DNA of 22,731 nt from a virus. The stretch covers positions 1-22,731 of IMG/VR virus record IMGVR_UViG_3300044846_002887, one strand, 5' to 3'. The notes beneath the pieces are model-generated. The model saw only the letters and a list, made by a program, of their open reading frames with translations. It was not told where the DNA came from and ran no database searches. Shown one piece after another: positions 22,687 to 22,731 of the stretch (the stretch's first letter is position 1; every line of letters begins with the position of its first letter). The translations under genes were made by a program, and so were the position numbers.

Positions 22687-22694
22687 AATAAATA
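22687..22694 (-). promoter_or_regulatory. Late-promoter-like octamer (7 of 8) for the four-gene operon
   Basis: TATTTATT in sense direction (within ATATATTTATTAAG), 32 nt before the ATG at 22654. The remaining bases to the window end hold no other feature that I can see. Confidence 0.4.
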
Positions 22695-22731
22695 TATCAA
22701 TAATTAAGATTATTTGTTATTTGGTAAAATT

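Overview
The window reads as part of a lytic, T4-like tailed phage (myovirus-type head genes) that infects a member of the Bacteroidota, most likely a flavobacterium. The phage assignment rests on terminase large subunit, portal, prohead protease, acidic scaffold and gp23-type major capsid protein genes lying on one strand in T4 order (17-20-21-22-23). The host assignment rests on four things: host-type promoter elements (TTTG, 21-nt gap, TAnnTTTG), a ribosomal protein bS21 of Bacteroidota type, a DUF4494-like small protein, and two secreted proteins with the C-terminal layout of type IX secretion (T9SS) cargo. The DNA is AT-rich, and no integrase, repressor, tRNA or CRISPR array was seen.

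Layout. Positions 1-2948 (+ strand): the end of a large beta-propeller structural protein, a small Cys/Lys-rich putative internal protein, and an unknown gene behind a host-type promoter. Positions 2969-3843: a second small Cys/Lys-rich protein (-) divergent from a 71-residue protein (+). Positions 3805-7434 (-): a five-helix membrane protein directly coupled to a 665-residue secreted protein, then a related 318-residue secreted protein. Positions 7492-8175 (-): an HNH endonuclease downstream of the capsid gene. Positions 8275-18270 (-): the head module of capsid protein, scaffold, DUF4494-like protein, prohead protease, unknown gene, putative core protein, portal, a small Pro/Thr-rich protein and terminase. 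A single + strand gene for bS21 is inserted in the middle. Positions 18348-22654 (-): four overlapping genes for putative structural or internal proteins.

How the parts fit. The portal starts the prohead, the scaffold core and capsid protein assemble on it, and the gp21-like protease then matures the particle. The capsid protein has a T4-like cleavage site (FLINE|A, after residue 60). Several other small proteins begin with a short amphipathic helix ending in an (L/I/V)xE tripeptide, resembling the capsid-targeting peptides of T4 internal proteins. Most minus-strand transcription units are preceded by the octamer TATTTATA in the sense direction, a candidate phage late promoter. Hairpin terminators separate several units. 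bS21 and the 2517 gene have host-type -7 boxes instead.

The least ordinary content is (i) the pair of secreted, T9SS-like proteins with a coupled membrane protein, (ii) the phage bS21 inside the late head operon, (iii) the set of candidate capsid-targeting peptides, and (iv) the strand-specific octamer. Product names come from reading the sequence and remembered family features. No database search was run.
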